From the NCBI GenBank assembly GCA_900547295.1, contig URGK01000002.1, forward strand, positions 1 through 64,000: DNA of 64,000 nt, given 5' to 3'. Under the pieces are notes generated by a model, which was not told the origin of the DNA, did no database searches, and worked only from the letters and a program-made list of their open reading frames with translations. Source of the DNA: an uncultured Eubacteriales bacterium (GTDB taxonomy: Bacteria; Bacillota; Clostridia; Peptostreptococcales; Anaerovoracaceae). Shown in pieces: positions 7,144-15,875 of this stretch (positions are counted from its first letter, which is position 1; each line of letters starts with the position of its first letter). The position numbers were made by a program, and so were the translations under genes.

Positions 7144-8427
7144 CTATTTTACAGCGGCAAATCCGTTCTCAAGATCTGCAATAATATCATCAATATGCTC
7201 TGTGCCTATTGAAAGTCTGATAGTGTTAGGCTTAATTCCCTGGTCTGCAAGCTCCTCTGCACTGAGCTGTGAATGAGTTGTTGTTGCAGGGTGAATAACA
7301 AGGCTCTTCACATCTGCCACATTTGCAAGCAGTGAGAAAATCTTAAGATTATCAATAAACTTATGAGCTTCCTCCTGTCCGCCCTTAATCTCAAATGTGA
7401 AAATTGATGCTCCACCGTTAGGGAAATATCTGTTATAAAGCTCATGATCCGGGTGGTCCGGAAGTGATGGGTGATTAACATGCTCAACCTGCGGATGCTC
7501 TGACAGATATTTTACTACCTTTGCAGTATTTTCAACGTGACGGTCAAGTCTCAGTGACAGTGTTTCCACGCCCTGAAGCAGCAGGAATGCGTTAAACGGT
7601 GAAATAGTAGCGCCTGTGTCACGAAGCAGTATCGCTCTGATATATGTAACAAACGCTGCCGGACCTGCCGCATCAACAAATGAAACGCCGTGATAGCTTG
7701 GGTTTGCATCTGCTATTGCAGGATAATTGCCTGATTTTTTCCAGTCAAATTTGCCTGAGTCAACTATAATTCCGCCGAGTGTAGTACCGTGTCCTCCTAT
7801 GAACTTGGTCGCCGAATGTACCACGATATCCGCACCATGCTCTATAGGTCTGATAAGATAAGGTGTACCGAAAGTATTGTCAACAACCAGCGGCAGATTA
7901 TGTTTGTGCGCAATTTCAGCCACTGCATCAATATCAGGAATGTCACTGTTTGGGTTACCCAGTGTTTCAAGATATATAGCGCGTGTATCATCCTGTATTG
8001 CATTTTCGATTTCTTCAGGATTGTGTGCGTCTACAAAGGTTGCTGTAATTCCGTAGCCCGGAAGTGTATGAGCCAGCAGATTGTATGTACCGCCGTAAAT
8101 TGTCTTCTGGGCAACGATATGTCCGCCGCCTGCTGTAAGAGCCTGAATTGTATATGTGATTGCCGCAGCTCCCGAAGCAAGTGCAAGTGCCGCAACACCG
8201 CCCTCTAAAGCTGCAATTCTTTTTTCTAAAACGTCCTGTGTTGAGTTTGTAAGACGGCCGTATATATTGCCTGCGTCTGCAAGTCCGAAACGTGCGGCAG
8301 CATGCGCTGAATTCTTAAATACATATGATGTAGTCTGATAAATAGGTACTGCTCTTGCATCTGTTGCCGGATCCGGCTGTTCCTGTCCTACGTGTAACTG
8401 TAATGTTTCAAATTTATATTCACTCAT
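7144..8427 (-). CDS. metY: O-acetylhomoserine sulfhydrylase
   Basis: A PLP enzyme of the Cys/Met metabolism family (427 aa). It makes homocysteine from O-acetylhomoserine and sulfide; family members may also act on O-acetylserine. Family marks are the N-terminus FETLQLHVGQ, the PLP-lysine motif VVHSATKFIGGHG, and length (the enzyme is usually about 425-430 aa, longer than cystathionine lyases). The ATG at 8427 has AGAGGA upstream. An in-frame extension to 8550 lacks a ribosome site and runs through the attenuator terminator, so it is not a start. The gene stands alone, ending at a strong terminator, and is preceded by a Cys-rich leader peptide and attenuator. Confidence 0.92.
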   Translation of the reverse strand: MSEYKFETLQLHVGQEQPDPATDARAVPIYQTTSYVFKNSAHAAARFGLADAGNIYGRLTNSTQDVLEKRIAALEGGVAALALASGAAAITYTIQALTAGGGHIVAQKTIYGGTYNLLAHTLPGYGITATFVDAHNPEEIENAIQDDTRAIYLETLGNPNSDIPDIDAVAEIAHKHNLPLVVDNTFGTPYLIRPIEHGADIVVHSATKFIGGHGTTLGGIIVDSGKFDWKKSGNYPAIADANPSYHGVSFVDAAGPAAFVTYIRAILLRDTGATISPFNAFLLLQGVETLSLRLDRHVENTAKVVKYLSEHPQVEHVNHPSLPDHPDHELYNRYFPNGGASIFTFEIKGGQEEAHKFIDNLKIFSLLANVADVKSLVIHPATTTHSQLSAEELADQGIKPNTIRLSIGTEHIDDIIADLENGFAAVK

Positions 8428-8496
8428 TTTTCTGTCCTCTTTTCTTTCTGTATTATTCATCTTAAATTCAATTTTGTGTTTCATCGAATCTGAGCG

Positions 8497-8715
8497 AAAA
8501 AAAAACCGGGTTTTATCCTTAACTCCCGGGCAGATGGCATTACAGCTCATATCCGAAGCGTGATATCAGGCACAATGCAGCTCAAAGTACCTGGCCATAC
8601 AGCAAGCCCGGGAGAAAAACATTCGACAGCAACACATGACAAGATTAAAAATACTGTTTGCATATTTTCTCATTGCATTGGCCTCCTTTCTTAAAAATCA
8701 CTGCTCAAATTCTAT
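8497..8715 (-). promoter_or_regulatory. Leader-peptide attenuator of the sulfhydrylase gene (Cys-responsive, predicted)
   Basis: The minus-strand leader holds a translated Cys-rich peptide, then a terminator: stem CCGGG (8525-8529)/CCCGG (8506-8510) and nine U residues (8497-8505). An exactly complementary 9-bp pair, CTCCCGGGC (8606-8614, inside the peptide frame) and GCCCGGGAG (8523-8531), would sequester the terminator arm. An inner ATGGC/GCCAT and two hairpins (CAGGTAC/GTGCCTG; ATATC/GATAT) extend this anti-terminator. A ribosome paused at the Cys triplet would leave the 5' arm free to pair. No T-box or SAM-riboswitch signature was seen. The regulatory direction is inferred. Confidence 0.72.
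8566..8673 (-). CDS. Cysteine-rich leader peptide (35 aa)
   Basis: A short frame with AAAGGAGG 8 nt before its ATG, better than most genes here, about 40 nt after the predicted transcription start. It encodes 35 residues with six cysteines: Cys14-Cys15-Cys16 (TGT TGC TGT), Cys24-Cys25 and Cys34. It also has three internal methionines. The 5' arm of the predicted anti-terminator lies just after the Cys triplet. The stop codon (8566-8568) falls at the end of the CAGGTAC/GTGCCTG hairpin. The amino acid matches the product pathway of the downstream gene, the hallmark of ribosome-mediated attenuation. Confidence 0.72.
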   Translation of the reverse strand: MRKYANSIFNLVMCCCRMFFSRACCMARYFELHCA

Positions 8716-8721
8716 GACCCT

Positions 8722-8750
8722 ATAATACAGCCTTTTACCCACCTTGTCAA
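8722..8750 (-). promoter_or_regulatory. sigma-A promoter of the attenuator and sulfhydrylase transcript
   Basis: Minus-strand TTGACA (8745-8750) and TATTAT (8722-8727) with a 17-nt spacer. Just upstream (8774-8798) is an 11-bp inverted repeat TTTTTTGTTTG/CAAACAAAAAA, which may end the preceding NAT transcript. Confidence 0.8.
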
Positions 8751-8844
8751 TAGGTAAATAAATATTTTTTCATTTTTTTGTTTGAAACAAACAAAAAAGC
8801 ACGTACCGACAGCTTTCGATATATGCTTCTTCAACATATTTGTC

Positions 8845-9657
8845 CTAATATTCAACATCAAGCCCGAATACTTCTCTGATTTTTCGGCTTTCATCCTCTT
8901 TGTTTTCAAAGGTGCAAAGGGACTCCGGTATCCCCTCATGCTCTGCAAAAAACTCACGCTCTCTCACCGCAAAAAACTCTCCGTCTATATACTGTGACAC
9001 CTTTGCGGTTTTGTTAAATTTGGAACCCTCGTAATGTATCGCCATATAGAGAGCCTGTATATAGTCAAGGTCGATATTGGGGTTCTCGGTAAAGCCCAGT
9101 TTTTTTCTCCATTCGGTTCCCGGTCTCTGCTGCCACAGCACCCAGCCGAAGAAATCATCTTTTTCCAGCTTGTAGTCGCATACTCCGTCATTTTGCACAA
9201 GGCTGTTTTTAAGCCTCAGCGGTATCCTGTGATGCTCATAGTTTACGCCCACATCTGTTATGTATGAAACGCCGTCTATATTAACACTGATTACTCTGTG
9301 ACCTGTCGTCTGCACCGGATTTGCCCTGGCTATAATCCGCGAATTGTAGCTTACGGTATCATAACCCAGACTCTCAAGGAGCCAGTTATACAAGGTATTT
9401 ATTTCGGAGCACACTCCGCCCCGCTTGTTTAATATTATCTTTTCAAACAGATGCTCTCTGTCAAGGGATATCTCCCTGCCTGCCAGTATGTCAAGGTTCT
9501 CATACGGTATATGATTTACATTGGCAGACTGCAGCTTTGTCAGATACTCTAAATCTGCGTCAGCGTTTTTATCTGTTTCAATTCTCTCAAGATACTGTGA
9601 AATCTGCACCTCTGTCATTTTTGGACCGTTCAGTTCTCTGTATATTCTTCTGTCCAT
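8845..9657 (-). CDS. Arylamine N-acetyltransferase family protein
   Basis: A protein of 270 aa with the Cys-His-Asp triad of NAT enzymes. Cys is in RGGVCSEINTLYNWLL (about residue 82), His in TGHRVISVNI and Asp in ITDVGVN. Nearby IPYENLDILAGR matches the family N-terminal domain. NATs transfer acyl groups from acyl-CoA to arylamines; in bacteria some act in secondary metabolism. The start has AGGAGGAG upstream. The ATG overlaps the stop of the EamA gene (TAATG), so the two are translationally coupled. Confidence 0.88.
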   Translation of the reverse strand: MDRRIYRELNGPKMTEVQISQYLERIETDKNADADLEYLTKLQSANVNHIPYENLDILAGREISLDREHLFEKIILNKRGGVCSEINTLYNWLLESLGYDTVSYNSRIIARANPVQTTGHRVISVNIDGVSYITDVGVNYEHHRIPLRLKNSLVQNDGVCDYKLEKDDFFGWVLWQQRPGTEWRKKLGFTENPNIDLDYIQALYMAIHYEGSKFNKTAKVSQYIDGEFFAVREREFFAEHEGIPESLCTFENKEDESRKIREVFGLDVEY

Positions 9658-10583
9658 TACAGCTCCTCCTCTTCACGTTTTTCTCTTTTCTTATGTATAA
9701 GGCCTTTAAATTCATCTGCCTGTGTAATCAGAAATGCCGCAAACATCAGAATGCAGCCTGCAAGTTCTCTGCCCGACATAGCCTCCTGCAGTACAAGCGC
9801 CCCGAATATTGCAGAAAACACCGCCTCAAGACTCATTATAATGGCGGCAACGGAAGCCTGAACATATTTCTGTCCCACTATCTGCAGAGTAAAGGCTGCG
9901 CTTACTTCAAGTATCGCAGTATAAAGTATCGGTATGCTGCAATCCAAAACCGATCCTAAATCTATGGTTTCAAACGGTACCGCAACTATCCCCGACAGGA
10001 TTCCCGCCAGCAGAAACTGCAGGCATGAGAGTTTAACGGGATCTGTCCTCTCTGCAAAGTAGTCTATCAGAAGTATCTGAAACGAATATGCAAACGCGCA
10101 CCCTATAACAAGGCTGTCACCCATGCTTATTGAAAATCCGTCGGTTATACACAGCAGATAAAGTCCTGTGCCTGCAACGGCAACACCTCCCCAGACGGCA
10201 GGGCTTACCTTCTGTTTTAAAAATATGAGAAATATAGGCACTATAACTATATCAAGAGAGGTTATAAAGCCTGCCTTTCCTGCGGTTGTATATACTATTC
10301 CCATCTGCTGAAGCGATCCTGCAGCAAAGTTTGCAAGTCCGCACAGGATGCTGCCTTTTAACAGTACTCTGTCCTTAAAGCCGGTAATGCTCTCGTTTCT
10401 TTTCTTTTTGATCCTGTCACCGATATATATTACAGGCAGCAGCGCCAGCGCTCCTATTGTAAACCTGAAAAAACCGAATGTAAGCGGACCTATAAAATCC
10501 ATGCCCATTTTCTGAAATACAAAAGCGGAGCCCCATATCAGCGCCGCAAGAAAAAGACACAGTTCACCTTTTACTTTTGTCAT
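9657..10583 (-). CDS. EamA/DMT-family transporter
   Basis: A membrane protein of 308 aa with ten predicted helices arranged as two EamA repeats. The first repeat starts LFLAALIWGSAFVFQKMG and the second near SLVIGCAFAYSFQILLIDY, as in RhaT/YdcZ-like drug and metabolite exporters. The ATG at 10583 was chosen because GGAGG lies 6 nt upstream of it; the ATG 12 nt further up overlaps that ribosome site. The C-terminus is highly charged. It is followed by the overlapping NAT gene, so the transporter may move a related small molecule. The substrate is unknown. Confidence 0.85.
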   Translation of the reverse strand: MTKVKGELCLFLAALIWGSAFVFQKMGMDFIGPLTFGFFRFTIGALALLPVIYIGDRIKKKRNESITGFKDRVLLKGSILCGLANFAAGSLQQMGIVYTTAGKAGFITSLDIVIVPIFLIFLKQKVSPAVWGGVAVAGTGLYLLCITDGFSISMGDSLVIGCAFAYSFQILLIDYFAERTDPVKLSCLQFLLAGILSGIVAVPFETIDLGSVLDCSIPILYTAILEVSAAFTLQIVGQKYVQASVAAIIMSLEAVFSAIFGALVLQEAMSGRELAGCILMFAAFLITQADEFKGLIHKKREKREEEEL

Positions 10584-10705
10584 AAAAACCTCCATACATA
10601 TGCTTCATATATTTTACCATTTAACAGCTGTAATTTCCATCATTAACTGTAATAAACATGATTTTTCTGATATAATTAATTATCACATTAATCAGGAGAT
10701 TATAA

Positions 10706-11836
10706 ATGACTGCTGAAGTTTCACTTGCAAAATGCACAAGCTATAATGATAAAGAGGTTGAAGCCGCATTAAGAAAAGCAATTAGTGCCGTAACAGACCT
10801 TAGCTATATAACAGAGGGCACCAGAGTGGTTATAAAGCCCAATCTGGTATCGTTTCTGTCACCGGACAGAGCGGCAACCACCCACCCTGTCGTGCTTAAC
10901 GCTCTCATCAGAATACTTAACGAAAAGGGCGCGAAGATAACTGTAGGCGACAGTCCCGGAGGGCTTTTTAATTCCGTCTATGTAAACAGAGTGTACAAGG
11001 CCACAGGTATGAATAATATCGAGGGCGCTGTGCTTAACAGAAACTTTTCCCAGTCGGTGCATCATTCAGACAGCGCTCTGCGCGCCAGAGAGTTTGCCTA
11101 TACCTCATATCTTGACGATGCCGATGTCATAATCAATCTGTGCAAGCTCAAAACCCACGGTATGATGGGAATGTCCAATGCAGTGAAGAATATGTTCGGT
11201 ATAATTCCCGGTACAGTCAAGCCGGAGTTTCATTTTAAATTTCCGGATCATAATGATTTTGCCGATATGCTTATCGACCTGAACGAAAGCTTCAGACCTG
11301 CCCTTTGCATATGCGATGCCGTAACAGGAATGGAGGGCAACGGTCCCACATCCGGCACTCCGAGAGATATAGGGCTTATTGCCGCATCAGAAAACCCGTA
11401 TAAGCTGGATCTTGTATGTGCGAAAATTATTGGGCTTGAAAAGGATAATGTACCTACTCTCAAACGCGCCTTTGAGCGAGGACTTGCTCCGTCAGATGCC
11501 GGGCAGGTTGTAACAGAGGGTGATATAAATGATTTTATCATCGGTGATTTTGAGCTGATACCTCGCAAAAGTATCACCTTTAACGATGCAGGCGGCAGTA
11601 TTATGGCAGGCATAATCAGAAAATGCATGTGCTCAAGACCCGCGCTTTTAAAGCACAAATGCATCGGCTGCGGGGAATGTTTCAGAATATGCCCCGCAGC
11701 AGCAATACAAATGAAAAACAATCTGCCGGTTATAGACAGAAGCAAGTGCATATACTGTTTCTGCTGTCAGGAGTTCTGTCCCAAAGGAGCTATGGAGGTA
11801 AAACGTCCGATAATAGCAAGGATGCTGGGTAAATAG
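10706..11836 (+). CDS. DUF362 protein with C-terminal 2[4Fe-4S] ferredoxin domain
   Basis: A cytosolic protein of 376 aa. A DUF362 domain (about 1-290; VVIKPNLVSF, CKLKTHGMMGMSNAVKNMFG, GDSPGG) is followed by two classical cluster motifs, CIGCGECFRICP and CIYCFCCQEFCP. Such proteins are common in anaerobes and are presumed electron carriers or oxidoreductases. The precise role is unknown. AGGAGA lies 7 nt upstream of the ATG and TATAAT about 30 nt upstream. It is a single gene, diverging from the EamA/NAT pair and converging with the ABC-2 operon. Confidence 0.85.
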   Translation: MTAEVSLAKCTSYNDKEVEAALRKAISAVTDLSYITEGTRVVIKPNLVSFLSPDRAATTHPVVLNALIRILNEKGAKITVGDSPGGLFNSVYVNRVYKATGMNNIEGAVLNRNFSQSVHHSDSALRAREFAYTSYLDDADVIINLCKLKTHGMMGMSNAVKNMFGIIPGTVKPEFHFKFPDHNDFADMLIDLNESFRPALCICDAVTGMEGNGPTSGTPRDIGLIAASENPYKLDLVCAKIIGLEKDNVPTLKRAFERGLAPSDAGQVVTEGDINDFIIGDFELIPRKSITFNDAGGSIMAGIIRKCMCSRPALLKHKCIGCGECFRICPAAAIQMKNNLPVIDRSKCIYCFCCQEFCPKGAMEVKRPIIARMLGK

Positions 11837-11840
11837 ATTA

Positions 11841-11864
11841 CAGGGAGGCAGATTATCCTCCCTG
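11841..11864. terminator. Hairpin between convergent genes
   Basis: Eight-bp stem CAGGGAGG/CCTCCCTG with an 8-nt loop, right after the DUF362 gene and 5 nt from the convergent permease stop. The U-runs are weak on both sides. Confidence 0.55.
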
Positions 11865-11869
11865 CTTTG

Positions 11870-12931
11870 TTATTTCAGCCGATAGCCTCCAAACACCTTT
11901 TTACCTGTAACAATTCCCAAAACGGCTGTGACAGCTGCAACCACTGCCGCAGGCACAAGGTTTGGCTGCTCCAGTGACATGGGCGCAAGAAACAGCACAT
12001 CAAACACCGGCATTGTCACAATGGCTCTGTAAAGTCCGCTCATTTCCTCTATCGGAATAAGCATAGGCAGTACAAATACAAAGAGTGAGCTTGCAAGCGC
12101 TGAAATCTGATTCCTGAAAACTGCCGATGCCGCAACTGTAATTCCTGTCACCGCTACCGTACCTGCAAGCACCATTGCAAGCTGATACAAAATCATCTGC
12201 ATACACGTTATATTATAAGGCACAAGCCCGCCTTCAAAATCAGCAGACGAAAACAATACGCTGCAATCAAGCCCCTCCGTACCGTAAATTACAAGGGCGG
12301 CGGCAATATTAAATACTGCGGTGACAAGTGCCAGCGCAAACGATATCACAAAGGCTGCAATAATTCTGGCTGATGCATTTTTACTCTTTCCGTATCTGCT
12401 TGACATAACTATACTGCTCATACTGCCGTAATCTCCTGAAAATACAGGAGAAATTATCAGCATTATCACAATCATAAGAGCAAAAAACACCTGTATCATA
12501 CCCTTGACTGTATAATTCCAGCCGTTTATGTACCCTATTTTAATTCTGTTGCTGCCGTATATCTCCTTTACTGTTTTCCCGTTATAGTTTCCGTCCTTAT
12601 CCACAAAATTACTGTAGACTGCCGACTGCATTGAATTGCTATATGCATATTTTGCGTCAAGTCCCTCAGGAAAGTTTCTCACCGGAAAATCATTAATTAT
12701 CTGCTGCACTTTCTTATCCGTCAGAAGTCCCTCGTATTTGGAGGAAATCTCTTTCTCTATTTTCACAGCCTCAAGTCCCCGACTCTCCTCCGATACGCCG
12801 TCATAGGCATACATTCCGTTAAGCGATGCCGCAGCCGATACAATGCTCCATATAAGCAGCAGCGCCAGCGCTGCAAGCGATATTTTCTTTGTTATCATTT
12901 TCCTTATTTCATATTTAATCATTGTTCCCAT
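11870..12931 (-). CDS. ABC-2 type transporter permease
   Basis: A protein of 353 aa: one N-terminal helix (ISLAALALLLIW), a roughly 130-residue extracytoplasmic part, then about five helices, as in ABC-2 permeases of the NatB/lantibiotic-immunity kind. The ATG at 12931 follows GGAGG by 8 nt. It begins one base after the stop of the upstream ATPase gene, so the two form a transporter pair. The substrate cannot be read; lantibiotic/peptide export or Na+ export are typical. Confidence 0.8.
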   Translation of the reverse strand: MGTMIKYEIRKMITKKISLAALALLLIWSIVSAAASLNGMYAYDGVSEESRGLEAVKIEKEISSKYEGLLTDKKVQQIINDFPVRNFPEGLDAKYAYSNSMQSAVYSNFVDKDGNYNGKTVKEIYGSNRIKIGYINGWNYTVKGMIQVFFALMIVIMLIISPVFSGDYGSMSSIVMSSRYGKSKNASARIIAAFVISFALALVTAVFNIAAALVIYGTEGLDCSVLFSSADFEGGLVPYNITCMQMILYQLAMVLAGTVAVTGITVAASAVFRNQISALASSLFVFVLPMLIPIEEMSGLYRAIVTMPVFDVLFLAPMSLEQPNLVPAAVVAAVTAVLGIVTGKKVFGGYRLK

Positions 12932-12932
12932 A

Positions 12933-13790
12933 TTATCTGCCTCCAAAATAGTATAAATATACGTCCTCAAGCTCAGGCTGCACGCTCACTGCCGCTATTG
13001 CAGGCTTAGCCCCTGATACCAGCCTTATCCTCACTCTGCCAGAGTCCATACTCCTTACAGAACAGATTGTGCAGCTTTTTTCATAGTTCTGTATTTCATC
13101 TTCGCCTGCCTCAAGCTCCCATACAGCTCCTGTAAGCCTTCCTGTAATGCTTTCGGGCGCTCCCGTATCAAGCAGTCTGCCGTCTTTCATAATGATTATA
13201 TTATCTGCAATATGCTCAATATCAGACACGATATGAGTAGACAGTATTATGATTTTTTCTCTTGAAAGAGAGCTTATAATATTTCTGAACCTTGCTCTTT
13301 CCTTAGGGTCAAGTCCTGCGGTGGGCTCATCAAGTATCAGTATATCCGGGTCGTTAATCATTGCCTGAGCAATACCTATGCGCCGCCTCATGCCGCCTGA
13401 AAATGTCCTTATTTTCCTGTGTATTTCATCCGACATTCCCACGCTTTCAAGCAGATAATCAAGCCTGTCATCTATAGAGACCCCTTTTAAAGCCGCTATA
13501 TATTCTAAAAACTCCTGCGCCGTAAAATCCGGATATCCTTCAAAATTCTGAGGCAGAAACCCCAGATGCCGCCTGTATTCCTCTCCCATATCCGCTATGT
13601 CAGCGCCGTTAAGCTGTATTTCCCCGCTTTCCGGCTTTACCAGCATACAAATCAGGTTCATCAGCGTTGTCTTGCCTGCGCCGTTTGCTCCCAGCAGTCC
13701 GTACACCCCGTTTGTCAGCGTCAGAGATAAACTGTCTACTGCTTTTTTGCCCTTGTACTCTTTGGTGATTTCCAAAATATTAATTTCCAT
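12933..13790 (-). CDS. ABC transporter ATP-binding protein
   Basis: A protein of 285 aa. Walker A is GANGAGKTT, the Q-loop is LPQNFEGYP, the signature is FSGGMRRRIG, Walker B is ILILDEPTAGLD and the switch His is in STHIVSD. The C-terminal extension (about 220-285) is typical of exporters of the CcmA/NatA group. AAAGGA precedes the ATG. It is the first gene of a two-gene operon. Two perfect palindromes lie upstream (13855-13930). Confidence 0.92.
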   Translation of the reverse strand: MEINILEITKEYKGKKAVDSLSLTLTNGVYGLLGANGAGKTTLMNLICMLVKPESGEIQLNGADIADMGEEYRRHLGFLPQNFEGYPDFTAQEFLEYIAALKGVSIDDRLDYLLESVGMSDEIHRKIRTFSGGMRRRIGIAQAMINDPDILILDEPTAGLDPKERARFRNIISSLSREKIIILSTHIVSDIEHIADNIIIMKDGRLLDTGAPESITGRLTGAVWELEAGEDEIQNYEKSCTICSVRSMDSGRVRIRLVSGAKPAIAAVSVQPELEDVYLYYFGGR

Positions 13791-13854
13791 ATGTATTCCT
13801 TTCCGGGAGATAAAAAAAGCAAAAATGTACGAAATTTAAATTTCTATTTTCACA

Positions 13855-13930
13855 TATCGCACGCAAGGTGCGATAACATTCAATGTGCTTTCTTTGAAAC
13901 ATACGGAAATATCTACAAGTCGATATTTCC
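13855..13930. repeat. Two perfect inverted repeats upstream of the ABC-2 operon
   Basis: TATCGCAC/GTGCGATA (13855-13875, 5-nt spacer) and GGAAATATC/GATATTTCC (13905-13930, 8-nt spacer). No U-run follows, so they look like operators or RNA hairpins in the 5' region. A palindromic AAATTTAAATTT lies between them and the gene. Confidence 0.5.
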
Positions 13931-13938
13931 TATGTTAT

Positions 13939-13974
13939 AAAAAACTCTCCCTGTTTTCTTTTCAGGAAGAGTTT
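13939..13974 (-). terminator. Intrinsic terminator of the two-component operon
   Basis: Minus-strand 12-bp stem AAACTCTTCCTG/CAGGGAGAGTTT (one U-G) followed by TTTTTT. Confidence 0.85.
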
Positions 13975-13993
13975 AATCTCTCAATATCTACTT

Positions 13994-15157
13994 TTAATCT
14001 ATTTTAGCAATTTTAAATACAGCTTTTACAGCCGCGCCTCTGCTGCCGTTTGAAATTTCAAGATACCCCTTGTGTTTCTCACAAAGTACAGAGGATACAT
14101 AAAGACCCAGTCCGAAATGCTCGCTTCGCTCCTCGCTTTCCGTATAATACGGGAGCTTTGCGTTTTTAAGGCACTCTGCCGAAAATCCGCCTCCGTCATC
14201 ACTGACACAGATGCTTAATAAATCCCCTTTTACATCTGCTCTTACATCTATTCGTTTATCTGCATAGGAAGCTGCATTGGAAAGAATATTATTATACACC
14301 TGCATTACCGCAGACTCGTCCATATATATTTTTTCGCAGTCCGCCGAAAAATCAAAGGTCCCGGCTTTATCCCCGCACAAAAGACTCATAGTTTCCTCCA
14401 GAATATCTCCCAGCCTGTATGCTTCATATTCTGACGGTTTAACAGCGATTTCCTCTATTCTGCTGAGGCTGCTCATACTGTTAGCATATTTTTCAAGCCT
14501 TGATATATTGGAAAGCATGGCAGCCGCCACAGCTTCCGTACTGTCTGCATCTGCTTCCGCAAGCATTTCCCCGTAGCCCCGAAGCACAGTAAGCGGCGTT
14601 CTCAGTTCATGCGCAAATACGGCATTTATCCGTTTTCTTTCTTCAATCTGCCTCCACAGCTTCAGATTGTTTTCCTGCAAGGTCTTTCGCATTGTTTCAA
14701 AGGAGCCGCAGAGTCTTCCCATTTCATCATTTCTCTCATAGCTGACAGTAAAATCAAGGTCATTCTGCGCTATCTTTTGAGCGGCATTATCAAGCAGATA
14801 TAACGGCTTTTTGAGTCTGCTTCTGTAAAAGCAGGCAACCGCCGCAATAATGCAGGCCGCGGAATACACAGGTACCGCCGCCTGCGGCAAAGCATCAAGC
14901 AGCTTTATGAGCTTTGTATCCCTTTCACTCATCACGGCCGCATTCTCTGATATATATGTACCCTTACCAAGCCGGTTTCCGTTTTCGTCGGTAAGATAAT
15001 ATTTCCTGCCGTCATAAGGATATGAGTCCTGTATATGCTCTATCGAGCTCCGGCATATATATGATGTAACAATGCTCAGCAGCACCGCAGCCAGCACAAA
15101 GACAATAATATGGCATATCAGACTTTTTCTGAGCGATATATTTTTTACTTTTTCCAT
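13994..15157 (-). CDS. Membrane sensor histidine kinase
   Basis: A protein of 387 aa: an N-terminal helix, a short extracytoplasmic loop (about 50 residues), a second helix (VPVYSAACIIAAVACFY) and a HAMP domain. HisKA follows with phospho-accepting His in FAHELRTPLTV (about residue 185), then an HATPase domain with N, G1 and G2 boxes (NILSNAASYAD, DDGGGFS, GLGLYV). The ATG at 15157 lies inside the end of the response-regulator gene. The HAMP-containing layout differs from the intramembrane BceS kinases that usually accompany BceAB-like transporters such as the one upstream. Confidence 0.9.
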   Translation of the reverse strand: MEKVKNISLRKSLICHIIVFVLAAVLLSIVTSYICRSSIEHIQDSYPYDGRKYYLTDENGNRLGKGTYISENAAVMSERDTKLIKLLDALPQAAVPVYSAACIIAAVACFYRSRLKKPLYLLDNAAQKIAQNDLDFTVSYERNDEMGRLCGSFETMRKTLQENNLKLWRQIEERKRINAVFAHELRTPLTVLRGYGEMLAEADADSTEAVAAAMLSNISRLEKYANSMSSLSRIEEIAVKPSEYEAYRLGDILEETMSLLCGDKAGTFDFSADCEKIYMDESAVMQVYNNILSNAASYADKRIDVRADVKGDLLSICVSDDGGGFSAECLKNAKLPYYTESEERSEHFGLGLYVSSVLCEKHKGYLEISNGSRGAAVKAVFKIAKID

Positions 15158-15816
15158 CGGTAGCCGCACCCCCACACAGTTTCTATATATTCCGTATCCG
15201 TATACTCCTGCATTCTGTTTCGTATTCTGCGTATATGCTCGGTCACCACACCGCTGTCACCCTCGCTGTCATAGCCCCATATTCTCTCATATATGCGCTC
15301 TCTGTCAAATATCTGCCCGCGGTTTTGAGACAGCAGCGCCACTATATCAAATTCCTTTCGCGGCAGCTTTATTACATTATCTCCCGCTGCTATGCTTCTC
15401 TCGGAATAATCTATGATAAGGTCGTCTGAAAATCTTATTTTTGAACCGGTTCTCGCCCTGCTTTCCCTCCTTATATGAGCAGAGACTCTTGCCTCAAGCT
15501 CCGCAGGCGAAAAGGGCTTGACCACATAGTCATCTCCGCCGGCTGCAAAGCCGTTTATCTTGTCGGCCTCATCTACTCTTGCCGTAAGAAAAATTATAGG
15601 GCAGGACACGATATTTCTGATGCGTCTGCACACATCAATGCCGTCAGGTCCCGGCATATTTATATCAAGGAGTATAATATCCGGCTGCTTTTCTATCTGC
15701 TCAAATACCTCCTGTCCGCTTCCGGCAGTCATAATTCTGTACCCCCTGCTTCTGAAAAACATCGAAAGCATATCCAGTATGTCTTTTTCATCGTCACATA
15801 TCAAAATACTGTTCAA
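15145..15816 (-). CDS. OmpR-family response regulator
   Basis: A protein of 223 aa. The receiver domain has acidic CDDEKD, phospho-Asp51 in LLDINMPGPDG and Lys in VVKPFS. A C-terminal winged-helix DNA-binding domain follows (LPRKEFDIVALL, VTEHIRRIRNRM). A TTG start at 15816 was chosen because GGAGG lies 6 nt upstream. An upstream ATG at 15846 has no ribosome site and would precede the fold. It is translated in overlap with the kinase. Confidence 0.9.
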   Translation of the reverse strand: MNSILICDDEKDILDMLSMFFRSRGYRIMTAGSGQEVFEQIEKQPDIILLDINMPGPDGIDVCRRIRNIVSCPIIFLTARVDEADKINGFAAGGDDYVVKPFSPAELEARVSAHIRRESRARTGSKIRFSDDLIIDYSERSIAAGDNVIKLPRKEFDIVALLSQNRGQIFDRERIYERIWGYDSEGDSGVVTEHIRRIRNRMQEYTDTEYIETVWGCGYRWKK

Positions 15817-15847
15817 AGTATCACCTCCCCGTATATTAAGCCGCATA

Positions 15848-15875
15848 ATTATCTACTTTTTATCAACATCGTCAA
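15848..15875 (-). promoter_or_regulatory. Promoter of the two-component pair
   Basis: Minus-strand TTGACG (15870-15875), 16-nt spacer, GATAAT (15848-15853). It follows directly on the hairpin ending the GT51 gene. Confidence 0.5.

Noticed and set aside
8428..8550. In-frame N-terminal extension of the sulfhydrylase, itself containing Cys codons
   Set aside because: No ribosome site precedes its ATG, and it would run through the attenuator terminator; the ATG at 8427 has AGAGGA and fits family length.
8428..8844. T-box or SAM riboswitch upstream of the sulfhydrylase
   Set aside because: The T-box AGGGTGGNACCGCG core and the SAM-I core sequences are absent; the structure is explained by the leader peptide and paired arms.
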